Program-made: the position numbers and the translations under genes
Shown here: positions 1-10,252 of the stretch, piece by piece
Layout: each line of letters begins with the position of its first letter
Numbering within the stretch: the first letter of the stretch is position 1
NCBI RefSeq assembly: GCF_018129405.1
Contig: NZ_JAFCLP010000032.1
Coordinates: 1 to 61,355, forward strand
DNA: 61,355 nucleotides
Source of the DNA: Bradyrhizobium iriomotense
Lineage (GTDB): Bacteria > Pseudomonadota > Alphaproteobacteria > Rhizobiales > Xanthobacteraceae
Direction: 5' to 3'
Notes under the pieces: model-generated
What the model saw: the letters and a program-made list of their open reading frames with translations, nothing else
Told to the model about the DNA's origin: nothing
Databases searched by the model: none

Positions 1-263
1 CCACCCGGGCTGGGCCATTCCTCACGGAACGAGACCATTCTAATCCGGTGCGCTAATACAAGGGTGGGCAAAGGCGCCATGCGCCGTGCCCACCATTCGT
101 TTCCATTGGCATAGAGGTGGTGGGCACGCTTCCGCCTTCGCTCTTCGAGCTACGGCGGACAAGTCGCTTGGCCCACCCTACGGCACCTGCCATCTGGCAA
201 AAATCCAAATGATTTCAAGCTGGTTTGGCCGCGTCCCTTCCAGCGCCGGATTTCAATTGAACT
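1..263. other. Left-edge intergenic region
   Basis: No convincing gene is seen. Bases 1-60 show no recognisable signal. Most of the rest is a palindromic repeat (61-182), and bases 183-263 precede the first gene without a clear ribosome binding site. The open frame at 86-610 is low-complexity arginine-rich translation out of frame with the membrane protein and is not a gene. Confidence 0.5.
61..182. repeat. Palindromic intergenic repeat, GGGTGGGCAAAG family
   Basis: The left arm begins AGGGTGGGCAAAG and the right arm ends TGGCCCACCCTA, with an internal second pair of GTGCCCACC / GGTGGGCAC arms. The same family recurs at 39455-39542, and a GGGTTAGCC variant lies at 1109-1247. No coding capacity is seen. 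Confidence 0.75.
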
Positions 264-1121
264 TTGTTCATTTCCGGGTTACCAATATTGAACAACGTTC
301 AGTTCGTGTGGAGCCCCGCATGCTACGCGCAGGTAACGCGGGCCCGAGAGATCGCCGCCGCCCTCCCTTCAGTTGCCGATCGGCCCCCGTTTGCCGCCCT
401 ACAATCTCGCGAAAAATATCTCATCGCCGCGCTCCTCGCTCTGACGCTGGCGGCGCTCTTCGCGCCCGCGCTGCCCGCCTCCGCTTGGCCTATCCCGCAT
501 TACGTCGACACCCGCGATTGGCTGGGACTGCCCAACGCCGGCGACGTGCTGAGCAATCTCGCCTTCCTGGCGATGGGGGTCTGGGGTCTGGTGTTGCTGC
601 GTGCCCGTAACGATGCCCCCGTGGGTGTGGGCTGCCTCTTCGTGGGTCTGATCCTCACCTGCGTCGGCTCGATTTTCTATCATCTCGACCCCGACGCGCC
701 GCAGCGGCTGGTGGCCGATCGACTCGGCATGGCGGTGGCGTTCGCGGGCTTTCTGGGCATCGCAGCCTGCGAGCGCGTGAGCATGCGCGCCGGTCAGGCG
801 GTGGTGATGCTGATGATAATTGCGGGCCCGCTCGCGGCCTGGGTGGCACGCGAGAATCTCACGCCATGGGTCGTCGTGCAGTTCGGCGGCATGGCGCTCG
901 CCGTGGGACTGGTGTTGACGCGGCCCCGGCCTGGAGCGATTGGTGTGCCGCTCGGCGGTGTGATTGTCTTCTATGTGCTGGCCAAGCTTTTCGAACTCGG
1001 CGACGTCACCGTGTTCGAAGCGACGGGGCATCTTGTCTCTGGCCATACGCTCAAGCATCTCGCCGCCGCGCTGGCGGCCTGGCCGGTGATCAGCAAGCTC
1101 CGCGATCATAGGGTGGGTTAG
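264..1121 (+). CDS. Ceramidase-like (CREST superfamily) membrane hydrolase
   Basis: Polytopic membrane protein of up to 285 residues with about seven hydrophobic segments. It carries the pattern expected of the CREST / alkaline-ceramidase superfamily: Ser and His in GSIFYHLDPD, a following Asp in DRLGM, and two C-terminal His residues in GHTLKHLAAA. Those residues are the proposed metal-binding catalytic set of intramembrane amidohydrolases, so a lipid-amide hydrolase in the inner membrane is plausible; the substrate is not predictable. The start is unsure: 264 is a TTG and 306 is an in-frame GTG, neither with a good ribosome binding site, and the first convincing membrane helix begins only around residue 50. 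The last three codons and the TAG stop lie inside the palindromic repeat at 1109-1247. It is convergent with the ABC operon to the right. Confidence 0.7.
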   Translation: MFISGLPILNNVQFVWSPACYAQVTRAREIAAALPSVADRPPFAALQSREKYLIAALLALTLAALFAPALPASAWPIPHYVDTRDWLGLPNAGDVLSNLAFLAMGVWGLVLLRARNDAPVGVGCLFVGLILTCVGSIFYHLDPDAPQRLVADRLGMAVAFAGFLGIAACERVSMRAGQAVVMLMIIAGPLAAWVARENLTPWVVVQFGGMALAVGLVLTRPRPGAIGVPLGGVIVFYVLAKLFELGDVTVFEATGHLVSGHTLKHLAAALAAWPVISKLRDHRVG

Positions 1122-1247
1122 CCCTGGGCTGCGCGAAGCGCAGTCCCTTGGCGTAACCCACCACTTCTGTCACCGCGGAGACCAAAGAGGTGGGTTACGC
1201 CCTGCGGACTACGCTTCGCGCAGCCCGCAGGGCTAACCCCACTCTAC
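1109..1247. repeat. Palindromic repeat between convergent genes
   Basis: The left arm TAGGGTGGGTTAGCCCTG is matched by the right arm CAGGGCTAACCCCACTCTA, with a second inner pair GGCGTAACCCACC / GGTGGGTTACGCC. The repeat contains the TAG stop of the gene on its left (1119-1121) and the TAG stop of the minus-strand gene on its right (1244-1246). A strong RNA hairpin could form in either direction. Confidence 0.8.
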
Positions 1248-2235
1248 GAAGTCGCGTTGCTCCGCCCCGTCCCCTCATTGAGCAAGCACGCCACCCGGTG
1301 TCCATCACCGGCATCCAGCAGCGCCGGCCGTTCCGTCTTGCACCGCTCCATCGCAAACCGGCAGCGAGTGTGAAACGCGCAGCCTGAGGGCGGATTGACG
1401 GGACTCGGCACATCGCCGTCGACCAGCGGCGCGAGCTTCTTCGCGAGCGGATTGGCGATCGGCACCGAGGCGAGCAGGGCCTGCGTATAGGGATGCCTGG
1501 GATTGCGGAACAGCTCGTCCTTGTCGGCGATCTCGACGATGCGGCCGAGATACATCACGGCGACGCGGTGGCTGATATGGGCGACCACCGCGAGGTCGTG
1601 CGCGATGAAGAGATAGGAAAAGCCGTGCCGGCGCTGCAGGTCGATCAACAGGTTGATGACCTGCGCCTGGATCGAGACGTCGAGCGCGGACACCGGCTCG
1701 TCGCAGACGATCAGGCGGGGATCCAGCGCGAGCGCGCGTGCGATGCAGATGCGCTGGCGCTGGCCGCCTGAAAACTGATGCGGGAAGTTGCCCATCTGGT
1801 CGGGCCGCAGGCCCACCTGCTCGAACAGCTTTGCGACCCGAGCCTCCAGTTCCTTGCCGGCCGCAAGCCCATGCACGGCCAGCGGCTCGCCGACGATGTC
1901 GCCCGCGGTCATGCGCGGGTTGAGCGAGGCGAACGGGTCCTGGAACACGATCTGCATCGATCGGCGATGCGGCCGCAGCGCCGTCTTGGACAGATGCGTA
2001 ATGTCCTCGCCGTCGAGACGGATCTGTCCCGAAGTCGGCTCGACCAGCCGCAGCACGCTGCGCGCCACCGTCGACTTGCCGCAGCCGGATTCACCGACGA
2101 GGCCGAGCGTCTCGCCGGTGCCAAGCGAGAACGAGACGCCATCCACCGCATGCACGGTGCCGACCTGCCGGCGCAGCACGCCGGCACGCACCGGGTAGTG
2201 CTTTTTGAGGTCGGTGACTTCGAGCAGCGCCCCGG

Positions 2236-2239
<4 letters not shown>
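1244..2239 (-). CDS. Oligopeptide/dipeptide ABC transporter ATP-binding protein (DppF/OppF type)
   Basis: Second ATPase of a peptide importer, 331 residues. It shows Walker A (GESGCGKST), the ABC signature FSGGQRQR, Walker B (LIVCDEP) followed by [10 protein letters not shown], and the C-terminal HPYTQALL segment plus a CAFHTRC cysteine cluster typical of the OppD/OppF extension, which in some members binds an Fe-S cluster. The ATG at 2239 overlaps the stop of the upstream ATPase by four bases (ATGA), indicating translational coupling. A longer open frame extends upstream, but homology begins at this ATG. Last gene of a binding protein-permease-permease-ATPase-ATPase operon. Confidence 0.93.
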
Positions 2240-3242
<1,003 letters not shown>

Positions 3243-3243
<1 letters not shown>

Positions 3244-4136
3244 CAGCCGCGCTGCCGGGGATCGAGGATGTCGCGCAGGGCGTCGCCGAACAAATTGGCG
3301 CCGAATACGGCGAGGCTGATCGCGATGCCAGGGAAGATCACCAGCCACGGCGCGGTGCGGACATATTCGGCGGCGGATTCGGAGAGCATGCGGCCCCATG
3401 ACGGATAAGGCTCGGGAATGCCGAGGCCGAGGAAGGAGAGCGAGGCTTCGGTCAGGATGGTCGAGCCGAGCTGGGCGGTGGCGAGCACGATCAGCGGCGC
3501 CAGCGTGTTCGGCAGCACATGGCGGAGCGCGATCCGCATCTCGCTCATGCCGATCGACTTGGCCGCTTCGACGAAGGGCTGCTCGCGCAGCGCCAGCGTG
3601 TTGGCCCGGATGACGCGTGACACGGTCGGGATCAGCGGAATGGCGATGGCGATGATCACGTTCGGCAAGGACGGGCCGAGCGCCGCCGTCATGATCAGCG
3701 CCAGGACCAGCAGCGGCAGCGCCTGGAGCACGTCGGAGACGCGCTGGAACACCAGATCGACCCAGCCGGAGAGATAACCGGAGGTGAGCCCGACGATCAC
3801 GCCGATCGTGCCGCCGAGCGCGGTCGAGCCGATGCCGACCGCCAGCGAAATGCGCGCGCCGTGGATGATGCGGCTGAACACGTCGCGGCCGAATGAGTCT
3901 GTCCCCATCCAGTGCGCCAGACTCGGGCGCGCCAGCGCGCGGGCGGAATCGACCGTGAGGGGATCATAGCGCGCGATGAAGTCGGCAAAGATCGCCGTGA
4001 GCACGAACACCGTCATGATGACGAGTCCCGCCGCGCCCAGCACATGCCGCTGCGCCATGAACAGCACACGCCGCCAGCCCCCGGTCGCATGCGCCCCGGC
4101 GCGCCTCAGTTCAACGTCGAAGTCGATCGCGGCCAA
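3243..4136 (-). CDS. Peptide ABC transporter permease (DppC type)
   Basis: Inner-membrane permease of 297 residues. About six membrane helices are visible. The N-terminal cytoplasmic stretch and first helix are followed by the [18 protein letters not shown] signature of OppC/DppC proteins, and [21 protein letters not shown] is the EAA loop that docks on the ATPases. It lies nine bases downstream of the DppB-type permease and runs directly into the first ATPase gene, so the five genes form a tight operon. Confidence 0.93.
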
Positions 4137-4145
4137 GCTGATCTC

Positions 4146-5093
4146 CTAATCCGTGTACCTGATCCGCGGATCGAACACCGCGTAGAGCATGTCGACGGTG
4201 AAATTCGCGAATACCACCACGACGGCAATGAACATCACGAGGTTCTGCACGATCGGATAGTCGCGCCAGCGGATCGCCTCGACCAGGAAGCGTGCGACGC
4301 CGGGGATGTTGAACACGGTCTCGGTGACGATCAGGCCGCCGATCAGGAACGCCGCTTCGATGCCGATTACGGTGATGACGGGCAGGATCGCGTTCTTCAG
4401 CGCGTGGTGATAGTTCACCGCAACCTCGGAGGCGCCCTTGGCGCGCGCGGTGCGGATATAATCCTGCCGCAGCACTTCGAGCATCGAGGATCGCGTGATG
4501 CGCATGGTCAGCGCCGCGCTGCGGAAGCCGACGGCGGCGGCCGGCACGGCGTAGGTCGCAAAGGCCTCGAGCCACGTGGCCGGATTGGGATTGAAGATCG
4601 GCATCTGGCCGAACATCGCCACCGACGCGGTGAGGATGAGCAGGCCGAGCCAGAACGAGGGCAGCGACAAGCCGCTGAGACTGACGACGCGCAGCGCGTA
4701 ATCCAGCCTCGTGCCCTGCTTGACCGCGCTGATGACGCCGAGCGGTATGCCGATCGATGCCGAGAACAGCAGCGCGAGGCCGGCGAGCCGCGCCGTGATC
4801 GGAATCCGCGGCAGGATCTCCTGCAGCGCGGGCTTCTCGGAGACGTAGGAGTAACCAAAGTCGCCGCGCAGAAAACCGCTGATCCAGTGCCAATATTGCA
4901 CGATCAGCGGCCGGTCGATGCCGAGCTCCTTCTCCAGATTGGCCTTGTCGGCGGGGTCGACATAGCCGGCCGCAGCAAACAGGATATCGACGATGTTGCC
5001 GGGCACGATGCGCAGCAGGAAGAAGATGACGACCGAGATCCCGAACAGGGTCACGAGCATCAGGAACAGGCGCCGCACAAGATAGGCAAACAT
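4146..5093 (-). CDS. Peptide ABC transporter permease (DppB type)
   Basis: Inner-membrane permease of 315 residues, starting MFAYLVRRLFLMLVTLFGIS, the typical OppB/DppB opening. It has six predicted helices, a large periplasmic loop after helix 1 and an EAA-like loop around RAKGASEVAVNYHHALKNAI. It forms the heterodimeric channel with the DppC-type protein next to it. It follows the binding-protein gene by 30 bases. Confidence 0.93.
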   Translation of the reverse strand: MFAYLVRRLFLMLVTLFGISVVIFFLLRIVPGNIVDILFAAAGYVDPADKANLEKELGIDRPLIVQYWHWISGFLRGDFGYSYVSEKPALQEILPRIPITARLAGLALLFSASIGIPLGVISAVKQGTRLDYALRVVSLSGLSLPSFWLGLLILTASVAMFGQMPIFNPNPATWLEAFATYAVPAAAVGFRSAALTMRITRSSMLEVLRQDYIRTARAKGASEVAVNYHHALKNAILPVITVIGIEAAFLIGGLIVTETVFNIPGVARFLVEAIRWRDYPIVQNLVMFIAVVVVFANFTVDMLYAVFDPRIRYTD

Positions 5094-5123
5094 TTCGCGC
5101 CCTCCCGTCGAGTCGTTAGCGCG

Positions 5124-6722
5124 CTACTTGTCCATCCAAACGTCTTCGTACCGGTATCCATTATATGAGCTGTTCGACATCACAGTCACGCCCTTGACGT
5201 AGGGCTGCCAGCAGGTGCCGGTGCGCGCGTGGAAGATGATCGGGCGGGCCACGTCCTCCTGCAACTTCTTGTCGATGTCCCACACCAGTTTCTTGCGTTT
5301 GGCGATATCGGTCTCCTGCGACTGCACGTCGAACAGCTTCTCGATCTCCTTGTTGCAATAGTTGGTGTAGTTGCGCTCGGAGCCGCAGGAATAGTTCTCG
5401 TAGAAGGACTGGTCGGGGTCGTCCACCGCATTGCCGGTGAGATTGAGTCCGATCATGTAATCCTTGCGCGCGACCTTCGGGAACCAGTTGGCGGTTTCCA
5501 CCACGTCCAGCTCGCCGTCGATATAGATGCTCTTGAGCTGGTCGATCAGGATCACCGCGGGATCGCGATAGATCGGGATGTTGCGCGTGGAGACCTTCAC
5601 GGCGAGATGTTTGTCTGGGCCATAGCCGGCCTTCTGCATAAGCTTCTTCGCCTCCTCGCGATTGGCCTTCACGTCGGGTCCGTAGCCGGGGATTGTCTCC
5701 AGCATCTCCTTCGGCATGCCCCACAGCCCGTTCGGCGGCGGCAGCAGGGTGCCGCCGACATCGCCCTGGCCCTCGAACATGATCGAAATGAAGGCCTTGC
5801 GGTCGAGCGCCAGCGCCATGGCGCGGCGGATGTCGATGTTGTCGAACGGCGGCGCGCTCGAATTGACGATGATGTTGGTGGCGACGTTGTTGGGCTCGAC
5901 CACGCAGACCGCGTTCGGCGCCTGCGATTTCACGTCCTTCAGCAGCGGAATGCTCACCTCGGTCGGGAACGTCATGTCGAATTTGCCGGCGACGAAGGCG
6001 AGGATCGCGGTCGAGCGGTTCGGAATGATGGTGAACTCGATGCCGTCGAGATAGGGCCGGCCCTTGCGCCAGTAATCCGTGTTGCGCGTCAGCTTGATCG
6101 ATTCATTGGCCTTGAACTCGACGAATTTGAACGGGCCGGTGCCGATCGGGTGCGTGCGCATGTCGCCGGGCGAGACATGGCAGGGATAGACCGGCGTATA
6201 GCCGGAGGCGAGCAGTGCCAGCAGTGACGGCTGCGGCCGCTTCAGGTTGAACGAGACCTCGAAATCGCCATTGGTCGAGATGTCGTTGACCTGCTCGTAC
6301 CAGGTCTTGCGCGGGTTCTGCCGGAATTTCTGCTGCGACTTGCCCATCAGCATCTCGAAGGTGCATTTGACGTCGGCGGAGGTGAACGGCTTGCCGTCGT
6401 GCCATTTGACGCCCTGGCGCAGCTTGAAGGTCAGGGTCTTGTTGTCGTTCACCCAGGCCCAGCTCTCGGCGAGATCCGGGATGATGTTGTCCATCCTGTT
6501 CTGCGCCTCGTCCTGCTTGTAGATGACGAGGTTGTTGAACACGGGCATGAAGGGAACATTGAGCGAGTAGGTCGCGCCTTCATGGATCGAGGCATTGCCG
6601 GGGCTGTCGCGGTGGTACATCCGCAGGATGCCGCCCTGTTTGGGGGCGCCGGCGAATGCAATGGTCGAAAACGCCAGCAAAGATAGCGCCGCCGTCGCGG
6701 CGAGCGCCCGCACGCTCCGCAT
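5124..6722 (-). CDS. Peptide ABC transporter substrate-binding protein (SBP family 5)
   Basis: Periplasmic receptor of the peptide importer, 532 residues. The ATG at 6722 is preferred over an upstream one because it is preceded by GGGAGG spacing and opens a clean Sec signal peptide (MRSVRALAATAALSLLAFST then AFA before GAPKQGG). The body shows family-5 landmarks: LRQGVKWHDGKPFTSADVK near the N-terminus, the HPIGTGPFKF segment, and IRRAMALALDRKAF. The ligand class (peptide, nickel, opine or other) cannot be told from sequence. First gene of the operon 6722 to 1244. Confidence 0.92.
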   Translation of the reverse strand: MRSVRALAATAALSLLAFSTIAFAGAPKQGGILRMYHRDSPGNASIHEGATYSLNVPFMPVFNNLVIYKQDEAQNRMDNIIPDLAESWAWVNDNKTLTFKLRQGVKWHDGKPFTSADVKCTFEMLMGKSQQKFRQNPRKTWYEQVNDISTNGDFEVSFNLKRPQPSLLALLASGYTPVYPCHVSPGDMRTHPIGTGPFKFVEFKANESIKLTRNTDYWRKGRPYLDGIEFTIIPNRSTAILAFVAGKFDMTFPTEVSIPLLKDVKSQAPNAVCVVEPNNVATNIIVNSSAPPFDNIDIRRAMALALDRKAFISIMFEGQGDVGGTLLPPPNGLWGMPKEMLETIPGYGPDVKANREEAKKLMQKAGYGPDKHLAVKVSTRNIPIYRDPAVILIDQLKSIYIDGELDVVETANWFPKVARKDYMIGLNLTGNAVDDPDQSFYENYSCGSERNYTNYCNKEIEKLFDVQSQETDIAKRKKLVWDIDKKLQEDVARPIIFHARTGTCWQPYVKGVTVMSNSSYNGYRYEDVWMDK

Positions 6723-7115
6723 CCTCGTCCTCCCTGGACCAACGGCCTTTTCCGGCCTGTTTGTCAGGACGATAGCCGACGCGCGTGGAGGGAGGCAACC
6801 GGCAAGGCTGCTCACTCTCTTGGCAATTCGGATGACGTAAGGCCGCAGGCCGTTTCACACTTTCATAATGTGAGAGTGCAGGTGCGAACAGACGGTTCCT
6901 GGGCGGATGTTGTGCGCAGCTGCACTAACCAACTCCGCTGTCGTCCCGGCGAAGGCCGGGACCCATAACCCCAGGGAGAAGTTTGGCGAGGATTGGTCGC
7001 TCGGGATTGGCAGCGCCCACGATCGATAGATCACGCGGTATGGGTCCCGGCCTTCGCCGGGACGACATCGAATTTGTGGCGACCTGCGTGCCAAAGAGCC
7101 GCACGCTACAACGTC
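6723..7115. other. Intergenic region upstream of the peptide transporter operon
   Basis: It holds the presumed minus-strand promoter of the peptide operon next to 6722, a GGGAGG ribosome binding site, an imperfect inverted repeat around 6856-6878 (CACACTTTCAT / ATGTGAGAGTG), and one copy of the GTCGTCC palindromic repeat at 6940-7066. No promoter elements could be assigned with confidence. Confidence 0.5.
6940..7066. repeat. GTCGTCC/GGACGAC palindromic repeat, copy 1
   Basis: Begins GTCGTCCCGGCGAAGGCC, ends with its inverted copy GGCCTTCGCCGGGACGAC, length 127 bp. The interior resembles the copy at 59109-59235, including AGATCACGCGGTATGGGTCC. It lies 49 bp downstream of the acyl-CoA synthetase stop codon. 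Confidence 0.9.
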
Positions 7116-8666
7116 TCACACAATCCGCGACGTCTTGTTCCCCCAGTACCGGTCCCGCAGCAGCCGCTTGTACAGCTTGCCCGTCGGCAGGCGCGGCAGT
7201 TCCTTCTCGAAATCCACCGAGCGCGGCACCTTCTGCCGCGACAGCGATTGGCCGCAGAACGCGATCAGCTCTTCGGCGAGCGCGGGGCCCGGCACCACGC
7301 CCGGCATCGGCTGCACCACCGCCTTCACCTCCTCGCCGAGATCGGGATTGGGCACGCCGAACACCGCGGCATCGGCGACCTTCGGATGGGTGATCAGCAG
7401 ATTCTCGCATTCCTGCGGATAGATGTTCACCCCGCCCGAGATGATCATGAAGGTGGCGCGATCGGTCAGATACAGGAAGCGGTCCGCGTCGACATAGCCG
7501 ACGTCACCGACCGTGCTCATGCTGCCGTCGGCCGAGCGCGCCTCCTTCGTCTTCTCCGGATCGTTGAAATATTCGAATGGCGACCCCGTCTTGAACCAGA
7601 CCTGACCCGGCGTGCCGGTCGGGCACTCCTGCATGTTCTCGTCGAGAATATGGAGGTCGCCGAGCAGCACCTTGCCGACGGTGCCGCGATGGCTAAGCCA
7701 CTCCTCGCTGTTGCAGGCGGTGAAGCCGAGGCCTTCGGTGGCGCCGTAATATTCGTGGATGATCGGCCCCCACCATTTGATGATGTCGTCCTTGACCAGG
7801 GCCGGGCAGGGTGCCGCCGCATGGATTGCGATCTCCAGCGAGGACAGATCGTAGCGCTTGCGCACCTCCTCCGGCAGCTTCAGCATGCGCGAGAACATCG
7901 TCGGCACCAGCTGGGTGTGGGTGATGCCCCATTGCTGGACGAGCTGGAGGTAGCGTTCCGGATCGAAGCTCTCCATGATGATCACGGTGCCGCCCATGCG
8001 GATCGTGAGGTTCACGGCGGCCTGCGGCGCCGAGTGATAGAGCGGGGCCGGCGATAGGTAGACCATGCCCTCGCGGTAGTGCCACAGCTTGGTGAGGAAA
8101 TCGAACAGCGGCAGATTGTGCCTGGGCGGCTCCTCCGGCAGCGGCCGCAAAATGCCCTTCGGCCGTCCTGTGGTGCCCGATGAATACAGCATCGCGGTGC
8201 CGAGCCACTCGTCGGCGATCGGCGTCTTCGGCAACTCGGCGGTCACTTCGGCAAGGCCGACGATGCGCTCGCTCTCGCCCGGACCATCGGCGACGATGCA
8301 GAGCTTGATATCGGGGCAGGCGTTGATCGCCTCGCGCGCGATCTCGAGCTTTGCGACTGACGTGATCAGGATCTTCGACTGGCTGTTGACGAGGAGATAG
8401 GCGAGCTCGCCCGGCGTCAGGAAGGAGTTGATGCAGGTGTAGTAGAGACCAGACCGCTCGCCCGCGCCGCAGGCTTCCAGATAGCGCGAATTGTTCTCCA
8501 TGAAGATCGAGTAGTGGTCGAGCCGTCTCAAGCCGTGCTTGCGGAATAGATGCGCGAGGCGATTGCTGCGCGCTTCCAGCTCGCGATAGGTGACGGCCTC
8601 GCCGCTCGCCGCCATGATGAACGCGGGCTGCAGCGGGCGCAGGCGGGCATGGTGACCAGTGTACAT
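7116..8666 (-). CDS. Acyl-CoA synthetase (AMP-forming, ANL superfamily)
   Basis: Adenylate-forming ligase, 516 residues, predicted to activate a carboxylic acid to its CoA thioester through an acyl-AMP. It shows the P-loop-like A3 motif YSSGTTGRPKG, the A5 motif EYYGATEG, the A7 segment (TVGDVGYVDADRFLYLTDR), the hinge region MIISGGVNIYP, and the C-terminal catalytic lysine context LPTGKLYKR. Length and motifs fit fatty-acyl or aryl-CoA ligases; substrate unknown. The ATG at 8666 has a strong GGAGGATAG site just upstream. It follows the alcohol dehydrogenase gene by 17 bases, so the two are probably cotranscribed. Confidence 0.9.
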   Translation of the reverse strand: MYTGHHARLRPLQPAFIMAASGEAVTYRELEARSNRLAHLFRKHGLRRLDHYSIFMENNSRYLEACGAGERSGLYYTCINSFLTPGELAYLLVNSQSKILITSVAKLEIAREAINACPDIKLCIVADGPGESERIVGLAEVTAELPKTPIADEWLGTAMLYSSGTTGRPKGILRPLPEEPPRHNLPLFDFLTKLWHYREGMVYLSPAPLYHSAPQAAVNLTIRMGGTVIIMESFDPERYLQLVQQWGITHTQLVPTMFSRMLKLPEEVRKRYDLSSLEIAIHAAAPCPALVKDDIIKWWGPIIHEYYGATEGLGFTACNSEEWLSHRGTVGKVLLGDLHILDENMQECPTGTPGQVWFKTGSPFEYFNDPEKTKEARSADGSMSTVGDVGYVDADRFLYLTDRATFMIISGGVNIYPQECENLLITHPKVADAAVFGVPNPDLGEEVKAVVQPMPGVVPGPALAEELIAFCGQSLSRQKVPRSVDFEKELPRLPTGKLYKRLLRDRYWGNKTSRIV

Positions 8667-8683
8667 CTATCCTCCGGTTTGGA

Positions 8684-9838
8684 TCATGCGGCGAGAAGCA
8701 GGATTTCTCTGATGTCGGTGGGACCGGCGATCTTGCGCGGGTTGCGCGGGATCCAGTTCGTGCGCATCGCCTGCTCGGCGATGGCATCGAAATGCTCCGG
8801 CAACACGTGCACGTCCGCAAGGCTGCGCGGCATGCCGAGCGAGCGGATGAAGGCATCGAGCACGTCGGCGGCGTCGTGGCCGGGAAAGCCCATTGCGGCG
8901 GCGACGATCACCTGCCGCTCGGCGTTGTCGCGCGCGTTCCAGCGCATCACCGCCGGCAGCATGACGCAGGAGGTGTAGCCGTGCGGCACGCCGCAGGCGG
9001 CGCCCAGCACGTAGCCGATGCCGTGGCTCGCGCCCATCGGCACGCCGGCGGCGAGCGCGCCCATCGACAGCCAGGTCCCGATCTGCGCATCCATGCGTGC
9101 GTCGAGGTCCGATGGGTCGGCCTTCACCCGCGGCAGCGCATCGGCTAGCATGGCAAGGCCCTTGACCGATTGCGCATCGGCATAGGGATGCGTCTCGCGC
9201 GAGCAGATCGCCTCGACGCAATGGTCGACGGCGCGGATGCCGGTCGACAGGAACAGCCATTCCGGCGTGTGCACGGTGATGCCGGGGTCGAGGATGGTCG
9301 CGCGCGGCACGGTGAGCGGATGCCGCAGCATCTGCTTCACGTTGGTGCTGCGGTCGGTGACGCCGGCGATCGAACTGAACTCGCCGCCGGCGATCGTGGT
9401 CGGCACGCTGACCTGGCGCACGGTCGGCGCGTTCATCTCGGGCGCGACGCCTTTGTGCACGCGGACGCGCTCGATGCCGTCGATCGTGTCGATGCCGTTG
9501 GCAAGGCAGAGCTGCACCGCCTTGGCGCCGTCGGTGATCGAGCCGCCGCCGACGGTGACGATCAGGTCCGCGCCCGCCTCGCGCGCCGCGTTGGTGGCCG
9601 CGATCACCGCCTCGCGCGGCGTGTGCGCCGGCATGGCGTCGAACAGGCCGGCGCAGCGGGAACCCAAAGCTTGCCTGATCTTCTCGATCTCGTCGGTCTG
9701 CCGGTTCAGCGTGCCTGATACCATCAGGAAGGCGCGGCGGGTTCCCAGCCGGTCCATCTGCGCGGCGATCGCGCCAGCCGCCGGATGGCCGAACACGACC
9801 TCCTCGATCGCGCCGTAAACGACACGTCCCTGGTGCAC
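8684..9838 (-). CDS. Iron-containing alcohol dehydrogenase / maleylacetate reductase family
   Basis: NAD(P)-dependent, metal-containing dehydrogenase of 384 residues. The nucleotide-binding motif GGGSITDGAK is present, and the metal-ligand pattern is visible as Asp-His in RAVDHCVEAI and two His in SHGIGYVLGAACGVPHG. The start is a GTG at 9838 backed by GGGGAGGAC. Overall style is closer to the maleylacetate-reductase branch than to FucO-type enzymes. It leads a two-gene unit with the acyl-CoA synthetase, suggesting a small catabolic module for an alcohol or aromatic-derived acid. Confidence 0.85.
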   Translation of the reverse strand: MHQGRVVYGAIEEVVFGHPAAGAIAAQMDRLGTRRAFLMVSGTLNRQTDEIEKIRQALGSRCAGLFDAMPAHTPREAVIAATNAAREAGADLIVTVGGGSITDGAKAVQLCLANGIDTIDGIERVRVHKGVAPEMNAPTVRQVSVPTTIAGGEFSSIAGVTDRSTNVKQMLRHPLTVPRATILDPGITVHTPEWLFLSTGIRAVDHCVEAICSRETHPYADAQSVKGLAMLADALPRVKADPSDLDARMDAQIGTWLSMGALAAGVPMGASHGIGYVLGAACGVPHGYTSCVMLPAVMRWNARDNAERQVIVAAAMGFPGHDAADVLDAFIRSLGMPRSLADVHVLPEHFDAIAEQAMRTNWIPRNPRKIAGPTDIREILLLAA

Positions 9839-10252
9839 GCCTGTCCTCCCCGGACAATTCGTCTTGTTTTGTAAGAAGAAGTCTAGCCGAGCCCGCCGCG
9901 CCCGTCATGCGCGAAGACGCTGGCCGCTTCTTCTCCCTCTCCGCCTGCGAGGAGAGGGTTGCGCTGAGGGGCTCTCCGCGAGGGAGGTGAGAGCTCGGCC
10001 CGCGGAGACTCCCCCTCACCCGGATCGCATCTTGCGATGCGCTCCGGCCTCTCCCGCACGCGGAGAGAGGCGAAGAAGGCGCCGCGTGCGCAGCCACCTC
10101 CCTGCCTGTCAACCCGTCAACCGGTCAGGGCATGCGGCGGGGCATTGCGCGCGTATTGGTCTTGAAGAGTTCATCATTGCCGCCCATGTTGTGTCCCCCG
10201 CGAGCAGGCGCGTACCCTGCATTTTCCGCGGCTTTTGATGCGAGGACCTGGG
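9839..10252. other. Divergent intergenic region with repeat
   Basis: Separates the minus-strand dehydrogenase from the plus-strand efflux genes. Bases 9928-10076 are a palindromic repeat. Bases 10077-10252 presumably carry the efflux operon promoter, but no clear -35/-10, operator or regulator gene is visible. Confidence 0.5.
9928..10076. repeat. Palindromic repeat rich in CTCTCC/GGAGAG
   Basis: Arms CCCTCTCCGCCTGCGAGGAG and its degenerate inverted copy CTCTCCCGCACGCGGAGAG bracket an inner GAGGTGAG / CCCCTCACC pair. A related element lies at 61168-61279. Confidence 0.65.

Noticed and set aside
86-610. A 174-codon open frame at the left edge
   Set aside because: Arg-rich low-complexity translation starting inside a palindromic repeat and out of frame with the membrane protein gene that follows.
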